Numbered from the stretch's first letter, positions 32,033 through 44,540 are shown. The stretch: DNA of 64,000 bases from Brienomyrus brachyistius (GCF_023856365.1 NW_026042785.1:1-64000), one strand, 5' to 3'. Translations and numbers: made by a program. The notes: generated from the sequence alone by a model not told the origin.

Positions 32033-32104
32033 TGGCCACAACCGGGATTCGAACCCCGGTCTCCCGTGTGAAAGGCGGCGATCTTACCACTACACTATCC
32101 AGCA
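32033..32104 (-). tRNA. tRNA-Glu(TTC)-like 16 (B copy)
   Basis: Partner of 31888-31959. Confidence 0.6.
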
Positions 32105-32831
32105 ACTATATAATATAAGGGAGATTTACGGGAAAATACTAATACGGGAGGACGGCGGGAAAGAGAAGTAAAATACGGTAGTTTCCCGGCCAAAACGGGA
32201 GACTTGACAGCCTGAGATGGCTGTCTCTGGCCACGCCCCCTACAGTCGGTCCGGCCCCTGGCTTTTCCAGCGTGTTCGCGAAAACGACTTCATTATTTAT
32301 CTGATTGATTTATCGACAGACCATCATACTTTTTAGACGTTATAATAACAACACTCTATTGATCCCCCTCTTACTGTCCATGATACACAATGACGAGACA
32401 CATGTTCACTAATGACGAGAACTATTCTATTTTTCATGCCGGGTCCTTCAAATCTTACATTTACAAATCTTGTTCTTGTTCTCTGCTCGTTCCCGTAGAT
32501 ATATATTATTATACGGAGATTTACGGAGTCTTCAAAGACGGTCCAGCTCAAGGATCACTGTTGCTGTGGTGTAGATCAGCTGATCTGTAGTAGTCTTCTA
32601 CGTACATCTTCTAGTAGACCTTCTGAGGGTACTTCACGCATTCTTGGTCGGAGGGTCCAGGTTTCCAGCTTAGCTTATTTCTTATTTCTCAGGTCAGCTG
32701 CTCTTGTATTCAGCCTACTAATATATATGGGGCTTGGTACCCAATCTCGGAATGTGGGGATGATGATATCTCCCCCCTGACCTGTCGTCCTGGCTCCCCC
32801 TTGTCGTAGCAATCGTGTTGTACCTCATCAA

Positions 32832-34602
32832 TGTAGGGAGCCGCCCACTGGCCCAATGGCGGAATCCAATGGCGCAGCCGAAGGCTGTGAATGCGTGTTG
32901 GTCCTTCCAAGCGCTCCTGGGAATTACTTACCCTTTTTAATATACAAGATATTCTTTTAGACACACATCTGACTCCATTTTATTAATGACCTTATTTCAG
33001 TATATTGTAGTCATGACGTTTATGTTGTTCGGATTACTTCGGGACTCTCCTTTAGATTACCAACTCTAGTTTACCCCTGACGAAGGAGTCCGCCAGATTC
33101 GCCTCGGCCGACAGGGCGATCCGTGGGCTTGTTCCACAGGGTTTGTCTTAGATGCACGGAAATCGGCACCATTTAAGACAATGTCAGCCTCTGATTATTC
33201 GGGTCCCTCGACCTATATAATTTCCCAAAGGCCCAGTGTCTGCCAATTACTGAGCATGTGGGTGCCTCGGAGATTAAGCCGATGTTTACCCGAACCACAC
33301 GTACATCCACCTCAGAGGCTCAGCCGGGGGCAGCCCATATCATAACATGTGTCAACCTCAGCGGCTGTGACGGCGCACCTTTTGTTGCGGTAGTTTGTAC
33401 GAGGTTTTACTTTGGGCTCGTCTCAGGGATTCCGCCGATGCCGCCCATTGTCTTACCATGTGAGCGTCTCAGGGACTATGCCCGGTGCCTAGGAACATAG
33501 TGTGTACGCCCCTCAGAGGGCAGACCGGTACCTTTCATCAGCATGTGTTGACCTCAGAGGTTAAGTCGGCCCGTAACTGAGCGTGTGCGAACTCCAGAGG
33601 TGCGGTTTTGGTATCCACCTAACTTAACTTGGGCAGTCGAGTTTGGGACCCGGATAAAGGGGATTTAACCCAGAGGCTGCAAGATAGTATTTATCACTTT
33701 AGTCCTAATCAGGATAGAAGTCCAATCTGGAAAGTTTATAAAGAAGTTAGCAAATCAGACAGTCATGAAGTAATCAAGACAACATTTATTAAACATATTA
33801 CAATATATAATTATTGACATGTGGCCACATACTTGTAAATACATTTGGACAAATACAATATTAAACAATCACATTCCTCAGCTGAGAGTGCACAAAGTTC
33901 TGCGGAAAGTATCTGACTACAGATGGACTTTCACGCAGTTCTCTGTGGGAGCTCTGATTACAGAGTAACTCCCCGAATCCTTCTGAGGCCCTTCCTTAAG
34001 TATCCAAACCAGGTGATGGCATGTCTCTGAAGACTGACCAATTTCGGTCAACGGTTAATTTTAGGGGCATTGTTGGCCTTGGTTCTCAAGTCCTCAGCCA
34101 ATCAGATCACTTTAGGGGGTGGTCGTAATTCCCTTGTTCTGCCATGTGAGAGGCTCTCTCAGTTTGGTGGGTTTAGCCGAAGTTTCTATAGTTCTCTTAG
34201 GGAAAACTATACTGCCTTAAATCTGAGTGTATAACACTCGCCGTCTCATGCCTATTCAAACGAGACCAAACATGCGTGTATTTGTCCCTAACATCTATGT
34301 GTGGTGAGTTATCCTATTTCTAGTGGAAAAGGTGTCTGTGTCTGGGGACTGACAGCTGTTGTTGCTGTGGTTTGACTGTGGAACTCCGGCCACTCCAGGG
34401 GGTGAAAGGTCTTGCTTTTTCTGTATTGCTCCAGTTATTCTCAGGAGCCGGCAGGGCTTTGCCTTCCTTAAAAGGGATGGTTTGATGCGTGGAGTCCAAT
34501 CTTGCCTGGGCCAGTGGATCCTTTTCTTGGAGCTCTGAGATGGACTGATGCAGGCTGATCAGAGTTGGGGCCTGCAGGACCTATAAGTTTTATGTCCTTA
34601 CA
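32832..34602 (+). mobile_element. LTR-like element, copy 3 (full)
   Basis: 1771 bp, same insertion site and TCAA flanks. Carries one visible substitution near 33430 (GGGATTCCG instead of GGGACTCCG). Confidence 0.8.
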
Positions 34603-34632
34603 TCAATCTCTAGTTGTGATAGCAGTTGTTTC

Positions 34633-34704
34633 TGGCCACAACCGGGATTCGAACCCCGGTCTCCCGTGTGAAAGGCGGCGATCTTACCACTACACTATCC
34701 AGCA
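34633..34704 (-). tRNA. tRNA-Glu(TTC)-like 17 (A copy)
   Basis: Lies 30 bp after LTR-like copy 3. Confidence 0.6.
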
Positions 34705-34766
34705 ACTATATAATACAATATATAAAAAATATAATATAAATATATAAAATATATAAAATATATTTT

Positions 34767-34838
34767 TGGCCACAACCGGGATTCGAACCCCGGTCTCCCG
34801 TGTGAAAGGCGGCGATCTTACCACTACACTATCCAGCA
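34767..34838 (-). tRNA. tRNA-Glu(TTC)-like 18 (B copy)
   Basis: Only 134 bp from its partner; the AT-rich spacer is 11 bp shorter here. Confidence 0.6.
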
Positions 34839-35548
34839 ACTATATAATATAAGGGAGATTTACGGGAAAATACTAATACGGGAGGACGGCGCGAAAGAGA
34901 AGTAAAATACGGTAGTTTCCCGGCCAAAACGGGAGACTTGACAGCCTGAGATGGCTTTTCCAGCGAAAACGACTTCATTATTTATCTGATTGATTTATCG
35001 ACAGACCATCATACTTTTTAGACGTTATAATAACAACACTCTATTGATCCCCCTCTTACTGTCCATGATACACAATGACGAGACACATGTTCACTAATGA
35101 CGAGAACTATTCTATTTTTCATGCCGGGTCCTTCAAATCTTACATTTACAAATCTTGTTCTTGTTCTCTGCTCGTTCCCGTAGATATATATTATTATACG
35201 GAGATTTACGGAGTCTTCAAAGACGGTCCGGCTCCAGCTCAAGGATCACTGTTGCTGTGGTGTAGATCAGCTGATCTGTAGTAGTCTTCTACGTACATCT
35301 TCTAGTAGACCTTCTGAGGGTACTTCACGCATTCTTGGTCGGAGGGTCCAGGTTTCCAGCTTAGCTTATTTCTTATTTCTCAGGTCAGCTGCTCTTGTAT
35401 TCAGCCTACTAATATATATGGGGCTTGGTACCCAATCTCGGAATGTGGGGATGATGATATCTCCCCCCTGACCTGTCGTCCTGGCTCCCCCTTGTCGTAG
35501 CAATCGTGTTGTACCTCATCAATCTCTAGTTGTGATAGCAGTTGTTTC

Positions 35549-35620
35549 TGGCCACAACCGGGATTCGAACCCCGGTCTCCCGTGTGAAAGGCGGCGATCT
35601 TACCACTACACTATCCAGCA
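35549..35620 (-). tRNA. tRNA-Glu(TTC)-like 19 (A copy)
   Basis: Unit without an LTR insertion. Confidence 0.6.
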
Positions 35621-35693
35621 ACTATATAATACAATATATAAAAAATATAATATAAATATAATATAAATATATAAAATATATAAAATATATTTT

Positions 35694-35765
35694 TGGCCAC
35701 AACCGGGATTCGAACCCCGGTCTCCCGTGTGAAAGGCGGCGATCTTACCACTACACTATCCAGCA
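35694..35765 (-). tRNA. tRNA-Glu(TTC)-like 20 (B copy)
   Basis: Partner of 35549-35620; the next unit is the truncated one near 36220. Confidence 0.6.
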
Positions 35766-36776
35766 ACTATATAATATAAGGGAGATTTACGGGAAAATAC
35801 TAATACGGGAGGACGGCGCGAAAGAGAAGTAAAATACGGTAGTTTCCCGGCCAAAACGGGAGACTTGACAGCCTGAGATGGCTTTTCCAGCGAAAACGAC
35901 TTCATTATTTATCTGATTGATTTATCGACAGACCATCATACTTTTTAGACGGTATAATAACAACACTCTATTGATCCCCCTCTTACTGTCCATGATACAC
36001 AATGACGAGACACATGTTCACTAATGACGAGAACTATTCTATTTTTCATGCCGGGTCCTTCAAATCTTACATTTACAAATCTTGTTCTTGTTCTCGTTCT
36101 CTGCTCGTTCCCGTAGATATATATTATTATACGGAGATTTACGGAGTCTTCAAAGACGGTCCAGCTCAAGGATCACTGTTGCTGTGGTGTAGATCAGCTG
36201 ATCTGTAGTAGTCTTCTACTAATACGGGAGGACGGCGCGAAAGAGAAGTAAAATACGGTAGTTTCCCGGCCAAAACGGGAGACTTGACAGCCTGAGATGG
36301 CTTTTCCAGCGAAAACGACTTCATTATTTATCTGATTGATTTATCGATTGATTGATTTATCGAGAACTATTCTATTTTTCATGCCGGGTCCTTCAAATCT
36401 TACATTTACAAATCTTGTTCTTGTTCTCTGCTCGTTCCCGTAGATATATATTATTATACGGAGATTTACGGAGTCTTCAAAGACGGTCCAGCTCAAGGAT
36501 CACTGTTGCTGTGGTGTAGATCAGCTGATCTGTAGTAGTCTTCTACGTACATCTTCTAGTAGACCTTCTGAGGGTACTTCACGCATTCTTGGTCGGAGGG
36601 TCCAGGTTTCCAGCTTAGCTTATTTCTTATTTCTCAGGTCAGCTGCTCTTGTATTCAGCCTACTAATATATATGGGGCTTGGTACCCAATCTCGGAATGT
36701 GGGGATGATGATATCTCCCCCCTGACCTGTCGTCCTGGCTCCCCCTTGTCGTAGCAATCGTGTTGTACCTCATCAA

Positions 36777-38546
36777 TGTAGGGAGCCGCCCACTGGCCCA
36801 ATGGCGGAATCCAATGGCGCAGCCGAAGGCTGTGAATGCGTGTTGGTCCTTCCAAGCGCTCCTGGGAATTACTTACCCTTTTTAATATACAAGATATTCT
36901 TTTAGACACACATCTGACTCCATTTTATTAATGACCTTATTTCAGTATATTGTAGTCATGACGTTTATGTTGTTCGGATTACTTCGGGACTCTCCTTTAG
37001 ATTACCAACTCTAGTTTACCCCTGACGAAGGAGTCCGCCAGATTCGCCTCGGCCGACAGGGCGATCCGTGGGCTTGTTCCACAGGGTTTGTCTTAGATGC
37101 ACGGAAATCGGCACCATTTAAGACAATGTCAGCCTCTGATTATTCGGGTCCCTCGACCTATATAATTTCCCAAAGGCCCAGTGTCTGCCAATTACTGAGC
37201 ATGTGGGTGCCTCGGAGATTAAGCCGATGTTTACCCGAACCACACGTACATCCACCTCAGAGGCTCAGCCGGGGGCAGCCCATATCATAACATGTGTCAA
37301 CCTCAGCGGCTGTGACGGCGCACCTTTTGTTGCGGTAGTTTGTACGAGGTTTTACTTTGGGCTCGTCTCAGGGACTCCGCCGATGCCGCCCATTGTCTTA
37401 CCATGTGAGCGTCTCAGGGACTATGCCCGGTGCCTAGGAACATAGTGTGTACGCCCCTCAGAGGGCAGACCGGTACCTTTCATCAGCATGTGTTGACCTC
37501 AGAGGTTAAGTCGGCCCGTAACTGAGCGTGTGCGAACTCCAGAGGTGCGGTTTGGTATCCACCTAACTTAACTTGGGCAGTCGAGTTTGGGACCCGGATA
37601 AAGGGGATTTAACCCAGAGGCTGCAAGATAGTATTTATCACTTTAGTCCTAATCAGGATAGAAGTCCAATCTGGAAAGTTTATAAAGAAGTTAGCAAATC
37701 AGACAGTCATGAAGTAATCAAGACAACATTTATTAAACATATTACAATATATAATTATTGACATGTGGCCACATACTTGTAAATACATTTGGACAAATAC
37801 AATATTAAACAATCACATTCCTCAGCTGAGAGTACACAAAGTTCTGCGGAAAGTATCTGACTACAGATGGACTTTCACGCAGTTCTCTGTGGGAGCTCTG
37901 ATTACAGAGTAACTCCCCGAATCCTTCTGAGGCCCTTCCTTAAGTATCCAAACCAGGTGATGGCATGTCTCTGAAGACTGACCAATTTCGGTCAACGGTT
38001 AATTTTAGGGGCATTGTTGGCCTTGGTTCTCAAGTCCTCAGCCAATCAGATCACTTTAGGGGGTGGTCGTAATTCCCTTGTTCTGCCATGTGAGAGGCTC
38101 TCTCAGTTTGGTGGGTTTAGCCGAAGTTTCTATAGTTCTCTTAGGGAAAACTATACTGCCTTAAATCTGAGTGTATAACACTCGCCGTCTCATGCCTATT
38201 CAAACGAGACCAAACATGCGTGTATTTGTCCCTAACATCTATGTGTGGTGAGTTATCCTATTTCTAGTGGAAAAGGTGTCTGTGTCTGGGGACTGACAGC
38301 TGTTGTTGCTGTGGTTTGACTGTGGAACTCCGGCCACTCCAGGGGGTGAAAGGTCTTGCTTTTTCTGTATTGCTCCAGTTATTCTCAGGAGCCGGCAGGG
38401 CTTTGCCTTCCTTAAAAGGGATGGTTTGATGCGTGGAGTCCAATCTTGCCTGGGCCAGTGGATCCTTTTCTTGGAGCTCTGAGATGGACTGATGCAGGCT
38501 GATCAGAGTTGGGGCCTGCAGGACCTATAAGTTTTATGTCCTTACA
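36777..38546 (+). mobile_element. LTR-like element, copy 4 (full, 1770 bp)
   Basis: Same site. One T is missing in GCGGTTTGG (near 37550), and GAGTACACAA replaces GAGTGCACAA. Confidence 0.8.
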
Positions 38547-38576
38547 TCAATCTCTAGTTGTGATAGCAGTTGTTTC

Positions 38577-38648
38577 TGGCCACAACCGGGATTCGAACCC
38601 CGGTCTCCCGTGTGAAAGGCGGCGATCTTACCACTACACTATCCAGCA
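38577..38648 (-). tRNA. tRNA-Glu(TTC)-like 21 (single)
   Basis: Single core after LTR-like copy 4, with an A-type left and B-type right flank. Confidence 0.6.
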
Positions 38649-39352
38649 ACTATATAATATAAGGGAGATTTACGGGAAAATACTAATACGGGAGGACGGC
38701 GCGAAAGAGAAGTAAAATACGGTAGTTTCCCGGCCAAAACGGGAGACTTGACAGCCTGAGATGGCTTTTCCAGCGAAAACGACTTCATTATTTATCTGAT
38801 TGATTTATCGACAGACCATCATACTTTTTAGACGTTATAATAACAACACTCTATTGATCCCCCTCTTACTGTCCATGATACACAATGACGAGACACATGT
38901 TCACTAATGACGAGAACTATTCTATTTTTCATGCCGGGTCCTTCAAATCTTACATTTACAAATCTTGTTCTTGTTCTCTGCTCGTTCCCGTAGATATATA
39001 TTATTATACGGAGATTTACGGAGTCTTCAAAGACGGTCCAGCTCAAGGATCACTGTTGCTGTGGTGTAGATCAGCTGATCTGTAGTAGTCTTCTACGTAC
39101 ATCTTCTAGTAGACCTTCTGAGGGTACTTCACGCATTCTTGGTCGGAGGGTCCAGGTTTCCAGCTTAGCTTATTTCTTATTTCTCAGGTCAGCTGCTCTT
39201 GTATTCAGCCTACTAATATATATGGGGCTTGGTACCCAATCTCGGAATGTGGGGATGATGATATCTCCCCCCTGACCTGTCGTCCTGGCTCCCCCTTGTC
39301 GTAGCAATCGTGTTGTACCTCATCAATCTCTAGTTGTGATAGCAGTTGTTTC

Positions 39353-39424
39353 TGGCCACAACCGGGATTCGAACCCCGGTCTCCCGTGTGAAAGGCGGCG
39401 ATCTTACCACTACACTATCCAGCA
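39353..39424 (-). tRNA. tRNA-Glu(TTC)-like 22 (A copy)
   Basis: Standard pair member. Confidence 0.6.
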
Positions 39425-39497
39425 ACTATATAATACAATATATAAAAAATATAATATAAATATAATATAAATATATAAAATATATAAAATATATTTT

Positions 39498-39569
39498 TGG
39501 CCACAACCGGGATTCGAACCCCGGTCTCCCGTGTGAAAGGCGGCGATCTTACCACTACACTATCCAGCA
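39498..39569 (-). tRNA. tRNA-Glu(TTC)-like 23 (B copy)
   Basis: Partner of 39353-39424. Confidence 0.6.
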
Positions 39570-40322
39570 ACTATATAATATAAGGGAGATTTACGGGAAA
39601 ATACTAATACGGGAGGACGGCGCGAAAGAGAAGTAAAATATGGTAGTTTCCCGGCCAAAACGGGAGACTTGACAGCCTGAGATGGCTGTCTCTGGCCACG
39701 CCCCCTACAGTCGGTCCGGCCCCTGGCTTTTCCAGCGTGTTCGCGAAAACGACTTCATTATTTATCTGATTGATTTATCGACAGACCATCATACTTTTTA
39801 GACGTTATAATAACAACACTCTATTGATCCCCCTCTTACTGTCCATGATACACAATGACGAGACACATGTTCACTAATGACGAGAACTATTCTATTTTTC
39901 ATGCCGGGTCCTTCAAATCTTACATTTACAAATCTCGTTCTTGTTCTCTGCTCGTTCCCGTAGATATATATTATTATACGGAGATTTACGGAGTCTTCAA
40001 AGACGGTCCAGCTCAAGGATCACTGTTGCTGTGGTGTAGATCAGCTGATCTGTAGTAGTCTTCTACGTACATCTTCTAGTAGACCTTCTGAGGGTACTTC
40101 ACGCATTCTTGGTCGGAGGGTCCAGGTTTCCAGCTTAGCTTATTTCTTATTTCTCAGGTCAGCTGCTCTTGTATTCAGCCTACTAATATATATGGGGCTT
40201 GGTACCCAATCTCGGAATGTGGGGATGATGATATCTCCCCCCTGACCTGTCGTCCTGGCTCCCCCTTGTCGTAGCAATCGTGTTGTACCTCATCAATCTC
40301 TAGTTGTGATAGCAGTTGTTTC

Positions 40323-40394
40323 TGGCCACAACCGGGATTCGAACCCCGGTCTCCCGTGTGAAAGGCGGCGATCTTACCACTACACTATCCAGCA
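40323..40394 (-). tRNA. tRNA-Glu(TTC)-like 24 (single)
   Basis: Single core in the shortened 743-bp unit. Confidence 0.6.
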
Positions 40395-41065
40395 ACTATA
40401 TAATATAAGGGAGATTTACGGGAAAATACTAATACGGGAGGACGGCGCGAAAGAGAAGTAAAATACGGTAGTTTCCCGGCCAAAACGGGAGACTTGACAG
40501 CCTGAGATGGCTCTTCCAGCGAAAACGACTTCATTATTTATCTTTATTGATTTATTTTTAGACGTTATAATCCCCCTCTTACTGTCCATGATACACAATG
40601 ACGAGACACATGTTCACTAATGACGAGAACTATTCTATTTTTCATGCCGGGTCCTTCAAATCTTACATTTACAAATCTTGTTCTTGTTCTCTGCTCGTTC
40701 CCGTAGATATATATTATTATACGGAGATTTACGGAGTCTTCAAAGACGGTCCAGCTCAAGGATCACTGTTGCTGTGGTGTAGATCAGCTGATCTGTAGTA
40801 GTCTTCTACGTACATCTTCTAGTAGACCTTCTGAGGGTACTTCACGCATTCTTGGTCGGAGGGTCCAGGTTTCCAGCTTAGCTTATTTCTTATTTCTCAG
40901 GTCAGCTGCTCTTGTATTCAGCCTACTAATATATATGGGGCTTGGTACCCAATCTCGGAATGTGGGGATGATGATATCTCCCCCCTGACCTGTCGTCCTG
41001 GCTCCCCCTTGTCGTAGCAATCGTGTTGTACCTCATCAATCTCTAGTTGTGATAGCAGTTGTTTC

Positions 41066-41137
41066 TGGCCACAACCGGGATTCGAACCCCGGTCTCCCGT
41101 GTGAAAGGCGGCGATCTTACCACTACACTATCCAGCA
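41066..41137 (-). tRNA. tRNA-Glu(TTC)-like 25 (A copy)
   Basis: Standard pair member. The AT spacer that follows has AAATATGATA, one substitution. Confidence 0.6.
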
Positions 41138-41210
41138 ACTATATAATACAATATATAAAAAATATAATATAAATATGATATAAATATATAAAATATATAA
41201 AATATATTTT

Positions 41211-41282
41211 TGGCCACAACCGGGATTCGAACCCCGGTCTCCCATGTGAAAGGCGGCGATCTTACCACTACACTATCCAGCA
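41211..41282 (-). tRNA. tRNA-Glu(TTC)-like 26 (B copy, variant)
   Basis: The only core I noticed with an internal substitution: CCCATGTG instead of CCCGTGTG on the plus strand. This changes the 3' side of the anticodon stem. Confidence 0.6.
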
Positions 41283-42009
41283 ACTATATAATATAAGGGA
41301 GATTTACGGGAAAATACTAATACGGGAGGACGGCGGGAAAGAGAAGTAAAATACGGTAGTTTCCCGGCCAAAACGGGAGACTTGACAGCCTGAGATGGCT
41401 GTCTCTGGCCACGCCCCCTACAGTCGGTCCGGCCCCTGGCTTTTCCAGCGTGTTCGCGAAAACGACTTCATTATTTATCTGATTGATTTATCGACAGACC
41501 ATCATACTTTTTAGACGTTATAATAACAACACTCTATTGATCCCCCTCTTACTGTCCATGATACACAATGACGAGACACATGTTCACTAATGACGAGAAC
41601 TATTCTATTTTTCATGCCGGGTCCTTCAAATCTTACATTTACAAATCTTGTTCTTGTTCTCTGCTCGTTCCCGTAGATATATATTATTATACGGAGATTT
41701 ACGGAGTCTTCAAAGACGGTCCAGCTCAAGGATCACTGTTGCTGTGGTGTAGATCAGCTGATCTGTAGTAGTCTTCTACGTACATCTTCTAGTAGACCTT
41801 CTGAGGGTACTTCACGCATTCTTGGTCGGAGGGTCCAGGTTTCCAGCTTAGCTTATTTCTTATTTCTCAGGTCAGCTGCTCTTGTATTCAGCCTACTAAT
41901 ATATATGGGGCTTGGTACCCAATCTCGGAATGTGGGGATGATGATATCTCCCCCCTGACCTGTCGTCCTGGCTCCCCCTTGTCGTAGCAATCGTGTTGTA
42001 CCTCATCAA

Positions 42010-43780
42010 TGTAGGGAGCCGCCCACTGGCCCAATGGCGGAATCCAATGGCGCAGCCGAAGGCTGTGAATGCGTGTTGGTCCTTCCAAGCGCTCCTGGGA
42101 ATTACTTACCCTTTTTAATATACAAGATATTCTTTTAGACACACATCTGACTCCATTTTATTAATGACCTTATTTCAGTATATTGTAGTCATGACGTTTA
42201 TGTTGTTCGGATTACTTCGGGACTCTCCTTTAGATTACCAACTCTAGTTTACCCCTGACGAAGGAGTCCGCCAGATTCGCCTCGGCCGACAGGGCGATCC
42301 GTGGGCTTGTTCCACAGGGTTTGTCTTAGATGCACGGAAATCGGCACCATTTAAGACAATGTCAGCCTCTGATTATTCGGGTCCCTCGACCTATATAATT
42401 TCCCAAAGGCCCAGTGTCTGCCAATTACTGAGCATGTGGGTGCCTCGGAGATTAAGCCGATGTTTACCCGAACCACACGTACATCCACCTCAGAGGCTCA
42501 GCCGGGGGCAGCCCATATCATAACATGTGTCAACCTCAGCGGCTGTGACGGCGCACCTTTTGTTGCGGTAGTTTGTACGAGGTTTTACTTTGGGCTCGTC
42601 TCAGGGACTCCGCCGATGCCGCCCATTGTCTTACCATGTGAGCGTCTCAGGGACTATGCCCGGTGCCTAGGAACATAGTGTGTACGCCCCTCAGAGGGCA
42701 GACCGGTACCTTTCATCAGCATGTGTTGACCTCAGAGGTTAAGTCGGCCCGTAACTGAGCGTGTGCGAACTCCAGAGGTGCGGTTTTGGTATCCACCTAA
42801 CTTAACTTGGGCAGTCGAGTTTGGGACCCGGATAAAGGGGATTTAACCCAGAGGCTGCAAGATAGTATTTATCACTTTAGTCCTAATCAGGATAGAAGTC
42901 CAATCTGGAAAGTTTATAAAGAAGTTAGCAAATCAGACAGTCATGAAGTAATCAAGACAACATTTATTAAACATATTACAATATATAATTATTGACATGT
43001 GGCCACATACTTGTAAATACATTTGGACAAATACAATATTAAACAATCACATTCCTCAGCTGAGAGTGCACAAAGTTCTGCGGAAAGTATCTGACTACAG
43101 ATGGACTTTCACGCAGTTCTCTGTGGGAGCTCTGATTACAGAGTAACTCCCCGAATCCTTCTGAGGCCCTTCCTTAAGTATCCAAACCAGGTGATGGCAT
43201 GTCTCTGAAGACTGACCAATTTCGGTCAACGGTTAATTTTAGGGGCATTGTTGGCCTTGGTTCTCAAGTCCTCAGCCAATCAGATCACTTTAGGGGGTGG
43301 TCGTAATTCCCTTGTTCTGCCATGTGAGAGGCTCTCTCAGTTTGGTGGGTTTAGCCGAAGTTTCTATAGTTCTCTTAGGGAAAACTATACTGCCTTAAAT
43401 CTGAGTGTATAACACTCGCCGTCTCATGCCTATTCAAACGAGACCAAACATGCGTGTATTTGTCCCTAACATCTATGTGTGGTGAGTTATCCTATTTCTA
43501 GTGGAAAAGGTGTCTGTGTCTGGGGACTGACAGCTGTTGTTGCTGTGGTTTGACTGTGGAACTCCGGCCACTCCAGGGGGTGAAAGGTCTTGCTTTTTCT
43601 GTATTGCTCCAGTTATTCTCAGGAGCCGGCAGGGCTTTGCCTTCCTTAAAAGGGATGGTTTGATGCGTGGAGTCCAATCTTGCCTGGGCCAGTGGATCCT
43701 TTTCTTGGAGCTCTGAGATGGACTGATGCAGGCTGATCAGAGTTGGGGCCTGCAGGACCTATAAGTTTTATGTCCTTACA
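42010..43780 (+). mobile_element. LTR-like element, copy 5 (full)
   Basis: 1771 bp, same site and flanks, followed by the last tRNA-like pair. Confidence 0.8.
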
Positions 43781-43810
43781 TCAATCTCTAGTTGTGATAG
43801 CAGTTGTTTC

Positions 43811-43882
43811 TGGCCACAACCGGGATTCGAACCCCGGTCTCCCGTGTGAAAGGCGGCGATCTTACCACTACACTATCCAGCA
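43811..43882 (-). tRNA. tRNA-Glu(TTC)-like 27 (A copy)
   Basis: Lies 30 bp after LTR-like copy 5. Confidence 0.6.
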
Positions 43883-43955
43883 ACTATATAATACAATATA
43901 TAAAAAATATAATATAAATATAATATAAATATATAAAATATATAAAATATATTTT

Positions 43956-44027
43956 TGGCCACAACCGGGATTCGAACCCCGGTCTCCCGTGTGAAAGGCG
44001 GCGATCTTACCACTACACTATCCAGCA
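43956..44027 (-). tRNA. tRNA-Glu(TTC)-like 28 (B copy)
   Basis: Last copy at the right end of the array. Confidence 0.6.
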
Positions 44028-44204
44028 ACTATATAATATAAGGGAGATTTACGGGAAAATACTAATACGGGAGGACGGCGCGAAAGAGAAGTAAAATACG
44101 GTAGTTTCCCGGCCAAAACGGGAGACTTGACAGCCTGAGATGGCTGTCTCTGGCCACGCCCCCTACAGTCGGTCCGGCCCCTGGCTTTTCCAGCGTGTTC
44201 GCGA

Positions 44205-44540
44205 AAACGACTTCATTTATTTTCTTATTGATTTATCGACAGACCATCATACTTTTTAGACGTTATAATAACAACACTCTATTGATCCCCAAAGAGAGAA
44301 ATTCTCTCCTTGCCTGCCCCCTCTTACTGTCCATGATACACAAGCACATATGTAGAAAAACGTCAGCTTGGAAGCCAAGGCTGGACTTAACCTACTCTAT
44401 TCTGGTATTCTGTTCTCCCAAGTAAGGCGTGGGTTCGAATCCAACTTCCGACAAAAGTTCTTCAATCGCTACAGCACAATTTGAGCCACTTACGGCTTTA
44501 ATTGCTTTGTTTTATTTTTGCGTTTCAGGCAAAACTACAT
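44205..44540 (+). repeat. Right array-edge unit with the undeleted 30-bp segment
   Basis: Like 20546-20968, it retains AAAGAGAGAAATTCTCTCC after TTGATCCCC, and continues through the B-box-like GGTTCGAATCC and the GCGTTTCAGGCAAAACTAC segment into module F. Confidence 0.85.

Larger units (their letters stand above)
21615..44204 (+). repeat. Tandem array of about 970-bp units with tRNA-Glu-like pairs and LTR insertions
   Basis: The same unit segment (centred on ATGACGAGACACATGTTCAC) recurs at 21742, 22706, 25402, 26372, 28650, 29480, 30450, 31420, 32390, 35075, 36002, 38885, 39855, 40598 and 41568, plus a truncated copy at 36360. Plain spacing is 970 bp. Spacings near 2700 reflect an inserted LTR-like element; 830 and 743 reflect loss of one tRNA-like repeat or other deletions. 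Units are nearly identical, often differing by zero to a few bases, which implies very recent amplification or continuing homogenisation. No credible protein gene lies inside. Confidence 0.95.

Noticed and set aside
21685..41768. Repeated open frames of 66 and 72 codons in every array unit
   Set aside because: Both strands are open over the same window, no family motif is visible, and the copies are satellite units. Their repetition reflects DNA amplification. Only the all-6-bp indel pattern is kept as a weak finding.
21434..44027. CRISPR-like regular repeat spacing
   Set aside because: Repeats are 72 nt tRNA-like cores in 970-bp units, spacers are identical to each other, and the DNA is eukaryotic with no cas genes.
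21434..44027. Calling all 28 cores functional tRNA-Glu genes
   Set aside because: The anticodon and T-loop are right, but the acceptor halves do not pair and two other stems have mismatches. They are recorded as tRNA-like with moderate confidence.
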